A stretch of 64,000 bases of DNA from CAG-390 sp045636385 (GTDB lineage Bacteria > Bacillota > Clostridia > Oscillospirales > CAG-272), in contig JAZTXK010000030.1 in NCBI GenBank assembly GCA_045636385.1, positions 1 through 64,000 on the forward strand, written 5' to 3'. How positions within the stretch are numbered: position 1 is the stretch's first letter; each line of letters starts with the position of its first letter. Below the pieces are notes generated by a model that was not told the DNA's origin, made no database searches, and worked only from the letters and a program-made list of their open reading frames with translations. Positions 16,237-25,196 of the stretch are shown here, one piece after another. Position numbers and translations under genes: made by a program.

Positions 16237-16998
16237 TTAACCCAGACCGATGCACTCGGTGCAAATGCGGATTGCTTTCTGCAGAACGTCGTAAAAACCG
16301 TCCTGCGTCATGCCGATAACGATGAGCGCGCAAGCAATTCCAACGAGAATGAGGCGGGCGATTTTTACCTTGTTTTCGTTATTTTTGACAGCTTTTTTAT
16401 CTGATTTTTCATCCGAAGATATAGCAACTTTTGTCCACTCGATTTCCTTTTCTGCGCTCTTTCTTTCGATGATCGAAAGTGCGAAAAGAAGCACGCCGGA
16501 GACGGTCGCGCCGATTGCAAGCGCGGTAACAACTCGCAGAAGCGCGGGTGTGAGGTTTGCTACGGTGAAGGAATCATAGTCGCAGAGAACGATTACTGCG
16601 GGAACGAAGGAGATAGCGCAGATCAGAGCGCAGACCGTGCGCGCGATCTTTCGGATGGAACGCTGACGCGCGATTCCCGTGTGGGTACAGTCAGCGGGGA
16701 GCTTCTTTTGCAGTATTCGAAGCTTGATGAAGGGATCTTTGTCGATTTTTAACTTGGAATTGGGCATAGGAAGTGCGATATTGAGAATAATTCCCGCAAA
16801 AACCGCACCGATTGCCACCCAAAGCGGAGCGGCTATCTTGGCGTATTCCGCACCAATGCTTTCGGGCGTGTAGGGCGAATCGCCCAGATTATAGATCGCG
16901 TAAGCCGAAACGATCAGACAAACGGCGGCAACGATCAGCGCGGTGGAGATAACACAGCCGCAAACGGTATGTATCAGCCGTAACTTTTTCTCGTTCAT
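16237..16998 (-). CDS. Polytopic membrane protein with C-terminal CD1871A-like CXXC tail
   Basis: A 253-residue protein with about five membrane helices (near 12-35, 58-78, 118-140, 150-173, 213-233). The C-terminus VLQKAIRICTECIGLG matches the CD1871A family of small CXXC proteins that often sit beside NapH-like ferredoxins. Here that tail is attached to a larger four-helix domain. GGAGGAG precedes the ATG, and the promoter at 17043-17071 drives it and the next gene. The CXXC and the neighbour suggest a redox role, perhaps receiving electrons from the ferredoxin/thioredoxin fusion (inference). Confidence 0.75.
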   Translation of the reverse strand: MNEKKLRLIHTVCGCVISTALIVAAVCLIVSAYAIYNLGDSPYTPESIGAEYAKIAAPLWVAIGAVFAGIILNIALPMPNSKLKIDKDPFIKLRILQKKLPADCTHTGIARQRSIRKIARTVCALICAISFVPAVIVLCDYDSFTVANLTPALLRVVTALAIGATVSGVLLFALSIIERKSAEKEIEWTKVAISSDEKSDKKAVKNNENKVKIARLILVGIACALIVIGMTQDGFYDVLQKAIRICTECIGLG

Positions 16999-17042
16999 TA
17001 ATAAAAACTCCTCCAGAGAATAAATGCATATTAAATCATTAT

Positions 17043-17071
17043 ATTATACCATATTATTCGGAAAAAGTCAA
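17043..17071 (-). promoter_or_regulatory. Promoter of the redox operon
   Basis: Minus strand TTGACT (17066-17071), 17-bp spacer, TATAAT (17043-17048) with an extended TGG. Confidence 0.78.
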
Positions 17072-17110
17072 ATGCGAATTTAGGAGAGCAATATTTGACC
17101 AACGTATAAT

Positions 17111-17159
17111 AAAAGTTTTTGAAGATTCTTAAGGAACTTTTTTCAAAAAGTTCCTTAAG
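17111..17159. repeat. Composite hairpin repeat, copy B (partial, inverted)
   Basis: AAAGTTTTTGAAGATTCTTA then the AAGGAACTTTT/AAAAGTTCCTT hairpin. In reverse complement it matches the 3' part of copy A (14696-14747) and copy C (32016-32062). The GTCGGCGGGGCGCCGCC core is absent here. Confidence 0.7.
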
Positions 17160-17516
17160 CAGAGCTCGAACACTTGCCTTCGGCAAGCTACAAATCCGAT
17201 TTGTCGGCTCACGCCTCCATTTTCCTTCGGAAAAACACCGGATCTGCACGGAGTCTCGATTCAATGCGAAGGCTTAAGCCTTCGCTTCTGAGCTTCAAAA
17301 TCCCGAAGCTCTGCTTCGGGATTTTGGACAGAGTCAATACTTCCCGAATGTAGGGAAGTATTGTGCTCTGTCCCCCCTTTTTATAATATTCCGTCCTTGA
17401 CTTCCTTCAGGCTAAAAAATCCCGCGCGGCGCTCTATACCCACCCTCCCCCTCCCGCAAGCGGGAGGGCATTTTGATAAAATTCGGGAGCGCAAATGCGC
17501 TCCCGCAGGTTGTTTT
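17160..17516. repeat. Gene-free hairpin-rich stretch with a dispersed repeat
   Basis: No gene seen. It holds successive palindromes: CTTGCC/GGCAAG, TTTTCC/GGAAAA, GCGAAGGC/GCCTTCGC, CCCGAAGC/GCTTCGGG and AATACTTCCC/GGGAAGTATT. From 17386 to 17470 it carries a block with TCCGTCCTTGA, CGCGCGG and CTCCCGCAAGCGGGAG that recurs in the same orientation at 31518-31604. Confidence 0.65.
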
Positions 17517-18122
17517 TCAGTTAACTCTCATCCGTTCAGCTGCCCATTTTTCATAAACTTTTATGCAAATAAACCTTTGATAAATGAAGTATAATGCTAT
17601 GTTTACGATGATAGAAATGATAAATAGAGCTATACCCATAAATCCTGCTTTTTTACCGAATACCAAATGCAACACGTTCAAAAGCATACTCTGAGGAAAG
17701 ATCAGAAACAGCGGAACGGGGATCCCGATAAATCTCGCAAGTGAAATCAATCCGTAAGTCGAGGAAAAATATATCAGCAAGCGTTTTCCTTTCTCCGAGA
17801 AATATTTTGGTGAAAACTCCGAAAGATTGAATTTTTCGGTTTCTATTTCGGCGAGAAAAGCACGCTTTTCTTCGGTTTTGCTTTGAAATCTGAACAAAGA
17901 TAATGCATAAAAACCGATGAAAGCGGCTGACTGCAATAATGCGTAGAAAACAGTAAGAAAGATGTTCTGCTTTTCTCCCGATGCGAAAGCCTCACCGAAT
18001 TCAAGCACGGCACCGCCGAAAAACATACCTACAACTGTGGTTAGAGCGAGATAAATAACGAAAAGTATTGCGTTTATTAAGAAAATTTCTTTAAGAAAAC
18101 TTTTTAAATTTGGTTTGCCCAT
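17517..18122 (-). CDS. Membrane protein of unknown family, last gene of the sigma/ABC operon
   Basis: A 201-residue protein with about four membrane helices: near 15-40, 62-85, 125-150 and 160-190 (the last containing FIISIIVNIALYFIYQ). The start MGKPNLKSF at 18122 is chosen for AAAGGAG six bases upstream. It follows the ABC permease by 59 bases on the same strand and is probably co-transcribed. No family recognised; perhaps an accessory membrane component of the exporter. Confidence 0.65.
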   Translation of the reverse strand: MGKPNLKSFLKEIFLINAILFVIYLALTTVVGMFFGGAVLEFGEAFASGEKQNIFLTVFYALLQSAAFIGFYALSLFRFQSKTEEKRAFLAEIETEKFNLSEFSPKYFSEKGKRLLIYFSSTYGLISLARFIGIPVPLFLIFPQSMLLNVLHLVFGKKAGFMGIALFIISIIVNIALYFIYQRFICIKVYEKWAAERMRVN

Positions 18123-18181
18123 CTTTTTCTCCTTTAATGATGCGGGCTTAGTACGCAAATTGAACGACTAAGCCCTCTTTC

Positions 18182-18895
18182 TTATTTTACAATAATTTTG
18201 TTTTTCTTGAAAAGCACGGTAAACAATACGGTAAATACTGCAAGATTTGCTCCGATTATCAGCAAACGCTCGGGAATATTTGCGTAATAACAGTCCCATA
18301 CGTCGCCGATGAGGTCGTTAATTTGCATTGTGTACCAGAATCTCGCGATCTTTGAAAACGCGGGGTTGCTTGCCGCTATTGTGGGCACCGTTCCGTTGAA
18401 TATCGCGATCATTGATACCACTGCGGATGCGGCGCTTTGATTCTTTGTTTGCACCGTCATCAGGCTTCCGAATACGAGAGTGGTAAGCGTTCCGAGTAGG
18501 ATTGAGAGCACGAACCAAAGCAGCGAAATGCCCGTGAGTCCGCCGATAAGACCGAAAATAACGGCAATTACGCAAGAAACGGACATAATATACAGCGTTA
18601 TTCCGAGCAGATATTCAAGCGGCTTGACGTTTGATATGATCAGCATTCGCGTGACTCCCGTGAACTTGTCTTCGCGGATGATTCCGTTGATGGCGGTGAA
18701 GGGTGTCATACCCGTGAAGACCGTGGACATACTCATCACTATGCTCATCCGATATATTTCCGATCCGTCGGAACGCATCATCACGAATATCAGGCAGATG
18801 AGAGGAAAGACCGCAAAGCTGAATAATATGCTTGTATTATGCGCCGTGTCGAGCATTTGCTTCTTCAGAACGGCAAGTATTCGTCTGAATTTCAT
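18182..18895 (-). CDS. ABC-2 type transporter permease
   Basis: A 237-residue, six-helix ABC-2 permease (PF01061-like). The pattern MKFRRILAVLKKQMLDTAHN, a first helix, then TGMTPFTAINGIIREDKFTG is typical. Its ATG overlaps the stop of the ATPase gene (ATGA). With that ATPase it should form a two-component exporter; substrate unknown (lipid, peptide or drug are usual for this class). Confidence 0.88.
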   Translation of the reverse strand: MKFRRILAVLKKQMLDTAHNTSILFSFAVFPLICLIFVMMRSDGSEIYRMSIVMSMSTVFTGMTPFTAINGIIREDKFTGVTRMLIISNVKPLEYLLGITLYIMSVSCVIAVIFGLIGGLTGISLLWFVLSILLGTLTTLVFGSLMTVQTKNQSAASAVVSMIAIFNGTVPTIAASNPAFSKIARFWYTMQINDLIGDVWDCYYANIPERLLIIGANLAVFTVLFTVLFKKNKIIVK

Positions 18896-19743
18896 TTACT
18901 TGCGCCTCCCTTCGTGATAGCTAAAAATACGTCCTCGAGGCTCGGCTCGGAGGAATGTATCGAAACTATCTGTCCGCTTCTCAAATAATCGGAAACTGTT
19001 TCGGCGGCCTCCGCTTTGTTGGGCAGAATGATCCTTTCGCCGTTCTTGAGCAGTATATTGAGCGCATTTTCAATATCGTATTTACGGCAGATCTCGTCGG
19101 GCGCGCCGTTTTCTATCAAAACGCCGCCGCAGAGCATAGCAACGCGGTCGCAAAGAGCCATCGCTTCGTCCATTCTGTGAGTCGTCAGAAAGATCGTCGT
19201 TCCCGCATCCTTAAGCGATAGGATGAGCTTGTGAACGTCGGCGGTGTTCAGCGGATCGAGCCCGCTCGTCGGTTCGTCAAGAAATAAAAGTTTCGGGGAA
19301 TGCAGTATCGCTCTTGCAATGATAAGGCGCTGGCGCATTCCTTTTGAAAGCTTGTAAGCTTTGGTCTTGGCGTTCTCGGTCAGATTGACTTTATCGAGCG
19401 CTTCGGATATGCGATTTTTGTCCGTGCCGTGAATATCGGTATAAACGGAAAGGTTCTGCTCGCAGGTCAAACGCTCAAAAAGTCCGGGAATGTCGAAAAC
19501 CATTCCCATTTTCGAATATTCTTTGTCGCCGAGTTGTTTAGTATCGGTGCCGAATACAAAGGCTTTGCCGCCCGTCGGTATCAACTGTCCCGTAAGAATG
19601 TTGACAAGTGTGGTCTTTCCGACGCCCGACGGACCTATAAGTCCGATGATCTCGCCCGGCTTTACTGTAAGATCAATTCCTTTGAGTACCTTGTGACCCT
19701 GAAAGGACATTTGAAGCTGTCTTGTTTCAATGATGTATTCCAT
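18892..19743 (-). CDS. ABC transporter ATP-binding protein
   Basis: A 283-residue ABC ATPase. Walker A GPSGVGKTT, signature LSKGMRQRL, Walker B LLFLDEPTSGLDP and H-loop TTHRMDE are all present, so it should be active. The start at 19743 (MEYIIETRQLQMSF) is chosen for AAGGAG six bases upstream, just after the sigma gene stop. The C-terminus SLEDVFLAITKGG is typical of ABC-2 exporters. Encoded in an operon with an extended ECF sigma factor, a permease and a small membrane protein. Confidence 0.92.
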   Translation of the reverse strand: MEYIIETRQLQMSFQGHKVLKGIDLTVKPGEIIGLIGPSGVGKTTLVNILTGQLIPTGGKAFVFGTDTKQLGDKEYSKMGMVFDIPGLFERLTCEQNLSVYTDIHGTDKNRISEALDKVNLTENAKTKAYKLSKGMRQRLIIARAILHSPKLLFLDEPTSGLDPLNTADVHKLILSLKDAGTTIFLTTHRMDEAMALCDRVAMLCGGVLIENGAPDEICRKYDIENALNILLKNGERIILPNKAEAAETVSDYLRSGQIVSIHSSEPSLEDVFLAITKGGASK

Positions 19744-19753
19744 ATCAAACTCC

Positions 19754-21403
19754 TTAAGGCATAATGAAAAATGCACCGATAGCGGGCGAGGTGTTCTCGT
19801 CGTATTTCAGCCAACCGCTCCCGATCGCGTGTTTGACAGCGTAACCGAGGGGATGGCTTGTAATACATATCGATCCGAGCAGTGCATCGACCGTTTTATC
19901 GTTTTGTCGAATGCACTCGGGAAGATCGGAGCAAAGAATATCACGGACGGTGACGTTCATTTTCTCGATCATATCTGTGATACTGCCTATCAGCTTTTTG
20001 CGAGTGCGTGCGTGCTCCCAGAATTCCGTGCTGTACTGGTTGGCTTCGCAGTGCTTGAAGACGGATTGAGCTTTGTCTTTACGGATGATCACTACGTGCG
20101 GAATATACGTGTTGTCTTTTTTATTGGCGTAGCCGTATTCGACGAGCTTTTCCGCGAGCGTGATATTTTCGGGCGGCTTCCCATCGACCATAAGGCGCAA
20201 TTCGCGTGCTTCGTCCACAGAAAGATTTGCCGGGGTTCTGTTCCATATTTCGCGGTATCCGAAGCGGTAATGAACAAATCCGTGGGCTTGGCTGTGAAAA
20301 CCGACGGAATCGGGAATGAGATTGCATTTTTCGAATGCGACTACGTCCCATACGCCGTTGTTCGGTCTTTTTGTATTGCCGATCGTGGTCTTCGGAGAGT
20401 TCTTGGCAACCAGATAAAAGCTTTTGTAAAAGTCGGGGAGAAGCACCCATTTCGCTTCTTCATAGCTTTGATAGGGGCCGTAATAACAAAATCCCGCTTC
20501 ATCGCATTGCTCCATAAATCTATCTATGTTTTCGGTCAGGAGCGCAACGAGCTGAGGCATAATGCCTTCGAAATAATAATGGATCTTTTCCTGCGCCGTG
20601 CGGCTGATGATGGGAAAATTCGTTTCGTATTTGTCCCCTTTTTCGATGAGCAGAGTTTGTTTTGTAAGATGATTCAGAATATCTTCCATATAGGGCAGTG
20701 CAGTGCCCACCTCGATCGCGAGTTCTTCTGCTGTCATTGGGTTATCGTAGCACGCGAGGAAGATGTTCTGATTGAGCTTGGGATCGAGCAAAGTCCAGGG
20801 CTGTCCGAGTTCTCCCGGTTTAGTGCAGATATTCGAATATGTAATTTCTTCGGGATTATAACTTCGCTTGCCAAATTCTCTTGCCATATCCATACCTTCT
20901 TTCAAAATTTCTCTTGCACGGAAAAGCCGTGACTTTACCGTGTTTTCGGGGAGTGAGAGTGCCGATGCGATCTCGCGGACGCTTTTGTTTTCGATGTAGT
21001 AGGCAACGACGATGTCGCGGTAATCGCTCTTGATGAAAGCCAGCTCGCGGCGGAGCAGGGACATTTCCTCCGCGTGTATTATTTCACCGAGGATATTATC
21101 GCTTTCGTCTTCGATCTCATAATCGCCGATGTCGGAACCGGTTACCGACTCGTTACGGTTATGCTTTCGTGCCGCCCATACCGAATAACGGTTGCGCGCG
21201 ATCTGCCATACCCACGCCGAAAAGCTCGTCGGGATAGTTCCGCCGTGTAAAGACGTAATTATCTGAAGCGCAATGTCCTGCGTAAGGTCTTCCGCCTCGT
21301 AATGATCCCCCGTCTTTTTCAGGCAGAAGTAAAAGAGCTTTTCCATATAGTTCTCGGTAAATTCCTTTATAAGCCGATCGCGCATATCGTTCGCCTGTTG
21401 CAT
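19754..21403 (-). CDS. ECF-type sigma factor with long C-terminal winged-helix/sensor-like extension
   Basis: A 549-residue fusion. Residues about 10-80 are sigma region 2 (CLKKTGDHYEAEDLTQDIAL; FSAWVWQIARNRY). Residues about 130-185 are region 4 (IVVAYYIENKSVREIASALS, then NTVKSRLFRAREIL). After a linker, about 230-300 resembles an ArsR-like winged helix (MTAEELAIEVGTALPYMEDIL; LLIEKGDKYETNF). The last 250 residues contain no motif I know. The start at 21403 is set by GGAGG seven bases upstream; longer frames lie outside the predicted transcript. It heads the operon with the ABC exporter. A C-terminal extension in place of a separate anti-sigma gene suggests direct sensing (inference). Confidence 0.85.
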   Translation of the reverse strand: MQQANDMRDRLIKEFTENYMEKLFYFCLKKTGDHYEAEDLTQDIALQIITSLHGGTIPTSFSAWVWQIARNRYSVWAARKHNRNESVTGSDIGDYEIEDESDNILGEIIHAEEMSLLRRELAFIKSDYRDIVVAYYIENKSVREIASALSLPENTVKSRLFRAREILKEGMDMAREFGKRSYNPEEITYSNICTKPGELGQPWTLLDPKLNQNIFLACYDNPMTAEELAIEVGTALPYMEDILNHLTKQTLLIEKGDKYETNFPIISRTAQEKIHYYFEGIMPQLVALLTENIDRFMEQCDEAGFCYYGPYQSYEEAKWVLLPDFYKSFYLVAKNSPKTTIGNTKRPNNGVWDVVAFEKCNLIPDSVGFHSQAHGFVHYRFGYREIWNRTPANLSVDEARELRLMVDGKPPENITLAEKLVEYGYANKKDNTYIPHVVIIRKDKAQSVFKHCEANQYSTEFWEHARTRKKLIGSITDMIEKMNVTVRDILCSDLPECIRQNDKTVDALLGSICITSHPLGYAVKHAIGSGWLKYDENTSPAIGAFFIMP

Positions 21404-21467
21404 CGTCTCACCTCCCGTCACCTCTATAGTGTGGCGCTTTTGAATTTGGTTGCATAGGTTTTTAAAA

Positions 21468-21496
21468 ATTATATCATATTTTTTTGAATTTGTAAA
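21468..21496 (-). promoter_or_regulatory. Promoter of the extended-sigma/ABC operon
   Basis: Minus strand TTTACA (21491-21496), 17-bp spacer, TATAAT (21468-21473) with an extended TGA. It is a vegetative promoter, not the TCCCC/TCTTATAGG block of the two short sigma genes. Confidence 0.75.
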
Positions 21497-21645
21497 GTCA
21501 CACAAAAAACACCAACATTTCACCCTCTTTTCGCGCAATTTTGTGTAATGTTCATATATATTTAATATATTTATGGTATACTATACTATGTGTCAAAATG
21601 CGATTATTATATATAATCGGAAGCTTAATTGAAAGGATCACCGAA

Positions 21646-22788
21646 ATGATTAAAATTTCTCACCTGGTGAAAAACTACGGCAATTTCACAGCCGTGGACG
21701 ATATCAGCTTTGAGGTTGCTAAGGGCGAGGTTCTCGGATTCCTCGGTCCTAACGGCGCGGGCAAGAGTACCACGATGAATATGCTCACGGGCTATCTTTC
21801 CTCCACCTCGGGCTCGATCAAGATCGGCGGCGTTGACGTGCTCGACGACCCGCTGAACGCAAAAAGACTGATCGGTTATCTCCCCGAGCAGCCTCCGCTC
21901 TACCCCGATATGACAGTTGAAGAGTATCTCTCCTTTGCTTACGACCTCAAAAACTGTAAGCTCAACAAGGAAAAGCACCTCCGCGAGATCTGCGAGGTTG
22001 TTAAGATCACAGACGTTTACCACCGTATGCTCAAGAACCTCTCTAAGGGTTACAAGCAGCGTGTCGGCATCGCTCAGGCGCTTGTCGGCAACCCGCCCGT
22101 CATCATCTTTGACGAGCCCACCATCGGTCTCGACCCCAAGCAGATCATCGAGATCAGAAACCTTATCCGTACCCTCGGTAAGGAGCACACCGTCATTCTC
22201 TCCACCCACATCCTGCAGGAGGTTCAGGCGGTCTGCGACAGAATCGTTATCATCAACAAGGGTAAGATCGTTGCAAACGAGCTGACCGAGAACATCTCCC
22301 GCGCAGTTGAGAACACCCGCCGCTTCAACGTCAAGATCAGCGGTCCTCAGCGCGACGTTCTTTCGATGCTCCGCAACCTTCCCGGCATCTGCTATGCCGA
22401 GGTTCTCGCGGCACGTGACGGCGATGCTTATACTTATATGATCGAGAGCGAAGTCGGTATCGACATCCGCAAGAAGCTCTTCTGGGCGCTTGCTGATAAG
22501 AAGTGGCCGCTTATCGGTCTTGAGGCTCTCGGAATGAGCATTGAGGATATCTTTATCGCCGTTGTCGATAAGACTGCTCCCGAGGCTCAGCAGAAGGCAA
22601 AGAAGAAGACCCGCTACGAGGGCGTCCGCGCGGCGGAGGAAAAGGAAATCGCATCCGATATCGTTGATAAGACCGTAGAAGAGCAGAAGAATGCTAATTT
22701 TGAGGAAGAGGGCACCGATTCCGCTTACTACGAGGATCATTCGATCAAGGAAGACACCTTCGCATCCGACGACAAGAAGGACGAATAA
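21646..22788 (+). CDS. ABC transporter ATP-binding protein, GldA-like
   Basis: A 380-residue ABC ATPase. Walker A GPNGAGKST, signature LSKGYKQRVG, Walker B IIFDEPTIGLDP and H-loop STHILQE are intact. The domain resembles GldA/NatA-like ATPases. About 65 acidic and lysine-rich residues (VDKTVEEQKNANFEEE...) follow and look disordered. The ATG at 21646 follows AAAGGA. It leads a four-gene operon with a permease, a GldG-like protein and a DUF4340 protein. Confidence 0.9.
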   Translation: MIKISHLVKNYGNFTAVDDISFEVAKGEVLGFLGPNGAGKSTTMNMLTGYLSSTSGSIKIGGVDVLDDPLNAKRLIGYLPEQPPLYPDMTVEEYLSFAYDLKNCKLNKEKHLREICEVVKITDVYHRMLKNLSKGYKQRVGIAQALVGNPPVIIFDEPTIGLDPKQIIEIRNLIRTLGKEHTVILSTHILQEVQAVCDRIVIINKGKIVANELTENISRAVENTRRFNVKISGPQRDVLSMLRNLPGICYAEVLAARDGDAYTYMIESEVGIDIRKKLFWALADKKWPLIGLEALGMSIEDIFIAVVDKTAPEAQQKAKKKTRYEGVRAAEEKEIASDIVDKTVEEQKNANFEEEGTDSAYYEDHSIKEDTFASDDKKDE

Positions 22789-22809
22789 CAGAAAGGAAGA
22801 TCAAACGCA

Positions 22810-23583
22810 ATGCTTGCAATTTATAAGAAGGAGATGCGTTCGTATTTCATCAACCCTGTTGGATACGTGTTTATCGGCGTTTTCCTTGCGCTTTCCGCAG
22901 GACTTTGCTGCTATACCACTCTCCAGAGCAATACCTACAGCACCGCATCCTATTACTATTGGCTCATACTCAGTATGATCATCATTATCCCGCTTCTCAC
23001 AATGAGAACCTTCTCCGAGGAGCGTAAAATGCGCACCGAGCAGATGCTCCTGACCGCGCCCGTTTCGATCACGGGTATGGTTCTCGGCAAATATCTTGCC
23101 GCTATGACCATCTACGGCGGCAGCCTTCTCGTTTCCTGCATCAACCTTATTCCTCTTTACATTATCGGTAAGGAAGAAACCGCCGCAGACCCCGACGGTC
23201 TGACCATCAAGGGCCCCGTTACCCCCGAGATCGTAGGCTCCCTCCTCGGTGTGCTCCTCGTCGGCGCGGTATTCGTCGCGATCGGTATCCTCATCTCCTC
23301 GATGACCGAAAACCAGCTCTCCGCGGCTGTCGTTACCATCGCAGTTCTCGCAATAATGCTCATCCTCAATATCCTCAATAACGTAGGAACAGAGGAAGCG
23401 GGCACCAGACTTATCAACAACTATGCAGTCCGCTACGTTATCGACTGGATCAGTGTCGTTTCGCGCTTCACCAATCTCCAGTACGGTATTCTCGACTGGT
23501 CTGCAATGCTTTACTACGTATCCATGACCTTTATCGCAATCTATCTCACGGTGCGCGTTTACGAGCGTCGCCGTTGGGCTTAA
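22810..23583 (+). CDS. ABC-2 permease, GldF-like
   Basis: A 257-residue six-helix permease. MLAIYKKEMRSYFINPVGYV is the typical amphipathic entry of GldF/NosY-like ABC-2 permeases, followed by RTFSEERKMRTEQMLLTAPV, the conserved cytoplasmic coupling segment. It lies 21 bases after the ATPase gene and 20 before the GldG-like gene. Confidence 0.9.
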   Translation: MLAIYKKEMRSYFINPVGYVFIGVFLALSAGLCCYTTLQSNTYSTASYYYWLILSMIIIIPLLTMRTFSEERKMRTEQMLLTAPVSITGMVLGKYLAAMTIYGGSLLVSCINLIPLYIIGKEETAADPDGLTIKGPVTPEIVGSLLGVLLVGAVFVAIGILISSMTENQLSAAVVTIAVLAIMLILNILNNVGTEEAGTRLINNYAVRYVIDWISVVSRFTNLQYGILDWSAMLYYVSMTFIAIYLTVRVYERRRWA

Positions 23584-23603
23584 GAGAAAGTGAGGAACGA
23601 TAA

Positions 23604-25196
23604 ATGAAGAATTCTGCACTCTCCTCCCGTAAGCTCAAGTACGGAAGCCTTTCCGTAGCGATGACCTGCGTTATCATCGTAGCCGTCATCCTCTTCAACG
23701 GTATTTTCAAGCTTCTCGCTGATAAGTACCTCTGGTACACCGACCTCACCCGCGACGAGATCTATACTCTCTCCGACGTAGCGGTCGAAGCGGTTGCAAA
23801 CATCGATAAGGACGTTCACATCCTTTTCTGTGACGATCCCGACAATATCGAAAACGAATATTACAGCAAGATGATCTACAAGACCGCTCTCGGTCTTGCG
23901 GAGCAGAACGACTATATCCACGTTGATACCGTCAACATCTGGCGCGAGCCCTCTGCGGTCAACAAGTTCAAGACCAACTCCAAGGACTCGATCTATTCGA
24001 CCGACGTTATCGTTTACTCGGGCACCGAATTCCGCGTTTACGCGCTCAGATCTATGTTCGTATTCAACGAAACCAACTCCGAGACTCCCTGGGCATATCA
24101 GGGCGAGAAGAAGCTCGTTTCGGGTATTCTCGCAGTAACTCAGGCTGAATCTCCCATCGCTTGCATCACCGTCAACCACGGCGAGCCCTTTATGACCAAT
24201 ACCGCTCTTGCAGAGACTCAGTATATGATCGGTCTTCTCGAGGACGGCGGTTATAAGGTAGAGCTCATCGACCTTGCTCATCAGGAGATCCCCGAGGATT
24301 GCCGCCTTATGGTCGTTTACGATCCCCAGGACGACTTCCTTGTTTCGGACGGCGTTTCCACTATCTCCGAGATCGAGAAGCTCGACCGCTTCCTTGACGG
24401 CACCAACGCGCTTATGGTATTCATCAACCCGACCACTCCCGTTCTTCCCAATCTCGAGGAATACCTCGAGGAGTGGGGTGTTAAGTTCAACCGCCATACC
24501 GACAATATGGGCAACGTACTCGGAACCACCGTACGCGATTACAACAACTCGCTCACCGAGGACGGTCTGACCCTCGTTGGTACCTACGCGACCGACGGTC
24601 TCGGTGCTTCTCTCCACAAGGATATGAGAACCACCTATCCTCCTAAGGTCATCTTCAAGAACGCTATGGCGATCTCCTATTCCGATACCTACGAGACCGT
24701 ATGGTACGAGGATCAGGAGGACAAGTCCTACACCTTCAGCTACGGCTCTTACTATAAGGACGGCGTATCCCGTTCGATGTTCGACGTATTCGTGTCTCCC
24801 TTCACCGCTACCGAGATCGTTGACACCACCGTTGTAGGTCAGGCAACAGAGCAGGATCCTCTCAAGCTTATGACCATCACCCGTGAATCGAGAATGGTAG
24901 ATAACGAAAACGAGGATTACTCCTATGTTCTCGCTTGCGGCTCGACCGAGTTCCTCTCGAGCACTCTCCTTCTCTCGAACACCTACGGTAACACCGACCT
25001 TATGCTCAGCGCACTCCGCGCAACCGGACGTGAGTTCATCCCCGTCGGACTTGATCTCAAGCCCTTCGCATCGACCACCATCGAGACTCTCACCACCGCA
25101 AGAGCTAACAGATACACCATTACTCTCATCGTTGCTCCCACCCTCATCACCGCCATCGCAGGCGTTTACGTTCTCGTAAGGAGAAAGTACAGATGA
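23604..25196 (+). CDS. GldG-like ABC auxiliary protein (ABC_transp_aux)
   Basis: A 530-residue membrane-anchored protein: N-terminal helix (about 15-42), then a large extracytoplasmic domain with the family pattern YTLSDVAVEAVANIDKDVHI and VNHGEPFMTN, and a second helix at the C-terminus (about 508-526, followed by RRKYR). This is the layout of GldG and of the IFT52-like ABC_transp_aux domain. Its stop overlaps the start of the next gene (ATGA). Known relatives serve gliding motility in Bacteroidota, but in Clostridia the trio is widespread and its cargo is unknown. Confidence 0.87.
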   Translation: MKNSALSSRKLKYGSLSVAMTCVIIVAVILFNGIFKLLADKYLWYTDLTRDEIYTLSDVAVEAVANIDKDVHILFCDDPDNIENEYYSKMIYKTALGLAEQNDYIHVDTVNIWREPSAVNKFKTNSKDSIYSTDVIVYSGTEFRVYALRSMFVFNETNSETPWAYQGEKKLVSGILAVTQAESPIACITVNHGEPFMTNTALAETQYMIGLLEDGGYKVELIDLAHQEIPEDCRLMVVYDPQDDFLVSDGVSTISEIEKLDRFLDGTNALMVFINPTTPVLPNLEEYLEEWGVKFNRHTDNMGNVLGTTVRDYNNSLTEDGLTLVGTYATDGLGASLHKDMRTTYPPKVIFKNAMAISYSDTYETVWYEDQEDKSYTFSYGSYYKDGVSRSMFDVFVSPFTATEIVDTTVVGQATEQDPLKLMTITRESRMVDNENEDYSYVLACGSTEFLSSTLLLSNTYGNTDLMLSALRATGREFIPVGLDLKPFASTTIETLTTARANRYTITLIVAPTLITAIAGVYVLVRRKYR

